NCBI GenBank assembly: GCA_003670425.1
Contig: QWRL01000165.1
Coordinates: 1 to 5,483, forward strand
DNA length: 5,483 bases
Direction: 5' to 3'
Origin: Chloroflexota bacterium
GTDB taxonomy: Bacteria > Chloroflexota > Anaerolineae > Anaerolineales > UBA11657
The position numbers and the translations under genes are program-made. Below are positions 5,454 through 5,483 of the stretch, one piece after another (positions within the stretch are counted from its first letter, which is position 1; each line of letters begins with the position of its first letter). The notes under the pieces are model-generated. The model made no database searches and was not told the DNA's origin. It saw only the letters and a list, made by a program, of their open reading frames with translations.

Positions 5454-5483
5454 CTATCTAAATAAATCTTTCAGCTGCTGCTT
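5454..5483 (-). CDS. Possible 3' end of a convergent gene, cut by the window edge
   Basis: Read on the minus strand from the window edge, the last 30 bases give KQQLKDLFR and then a TAG stop at 5454-5456. This looks like a plausible charged, helical protein C-terminus. A second minus-strand frame reads AAERFI before a stop, so the frame is not certain. Nine residues cannot identify a protein. It would converge on the glycosyltransferase gene with about 117 bases between the two stops. Confidence 0.2.
   Translation of the reverse strand, partial: KQQLKDLFR

Noticed and set aside
1..5483. Defence system, integron attC site, CRISPR array or mobile element
   Set aside because: No nuclease, toxin, recombinase, transposase or phage-type motif appears in any supported frame, no attC-type core sites were found, and no regularly spaced repeats exist.

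Overview
The window is ordinary bacterial chromosomal DNA of moderately high GC. It carries four complete protein-coding genes and short non-coding flanks. I see no tRNA, rRNA, insertion sequence, CRISPR array, phage gene or defence module. The phylum cannot be fixed from the sequence. The fused formiminotransferase-cyclodeaminase resembles the long bifunctional form familiar from Bacteroidetes and some other phyla, and none of the four starts has a Shine-Dalgarno sequence, which is also a Bacteroidetes-like trait. The GC-rich codon use and the alanine-rich proteins would, however, be unusual for a typical member of that group.

Layout. Positions 1-137 are a non-coding left flank with several inverted repeats, where the amidase transcript probably ends. 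Positions 138-1562 (minus strand) encode an amidase-signature hydrolase with an intact Lys-Ser-Ser triad. Positions 1563-1776 are a divergent intergenic region holding a candidate sigma-54 promoter and two perfect inverted repeats on the side facing the plus-strand gene. Positions 1777-3453 (plus) encode bifunctional glutamate formimidoyltransferase / formimidoyl-THF cyclodeaminase. After only 27 bases comes a SIS-domain protein of the 6-phospho-3-hexuloisomerase (HxlB) type at 3481-4047. A 173-base gap precedes a GT4 glycosyltransferase at 4221-5336. A perfect 10-bp hairpin overlaps the glycosyltransferase stop codon, and the last 30 bases may be the 3' end of a convergent gene.

How the genes may fit together. 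The formiminotransferase-cyclodeaminase moves the formimino group of N-formimino-L-glutamate (from histidine breakdown) to tetrahydrofolate and releases ammonia. The divergent amidase would also release ammonia from an amide. With the sigma-54-like motif, this suggests a nitrogen-scavenging locus, but that is inference: no hutH, hutU or hutI is visible. The SIS protein is probably co-transcribed with the formiminotransferase gene. It keeps the HxlB scaffold but has changed both phosphosugar-binding loops, and it is the most interesting protein here. The glycosyltransferase looks like a separate transcription unit of unknown sugar specificity.
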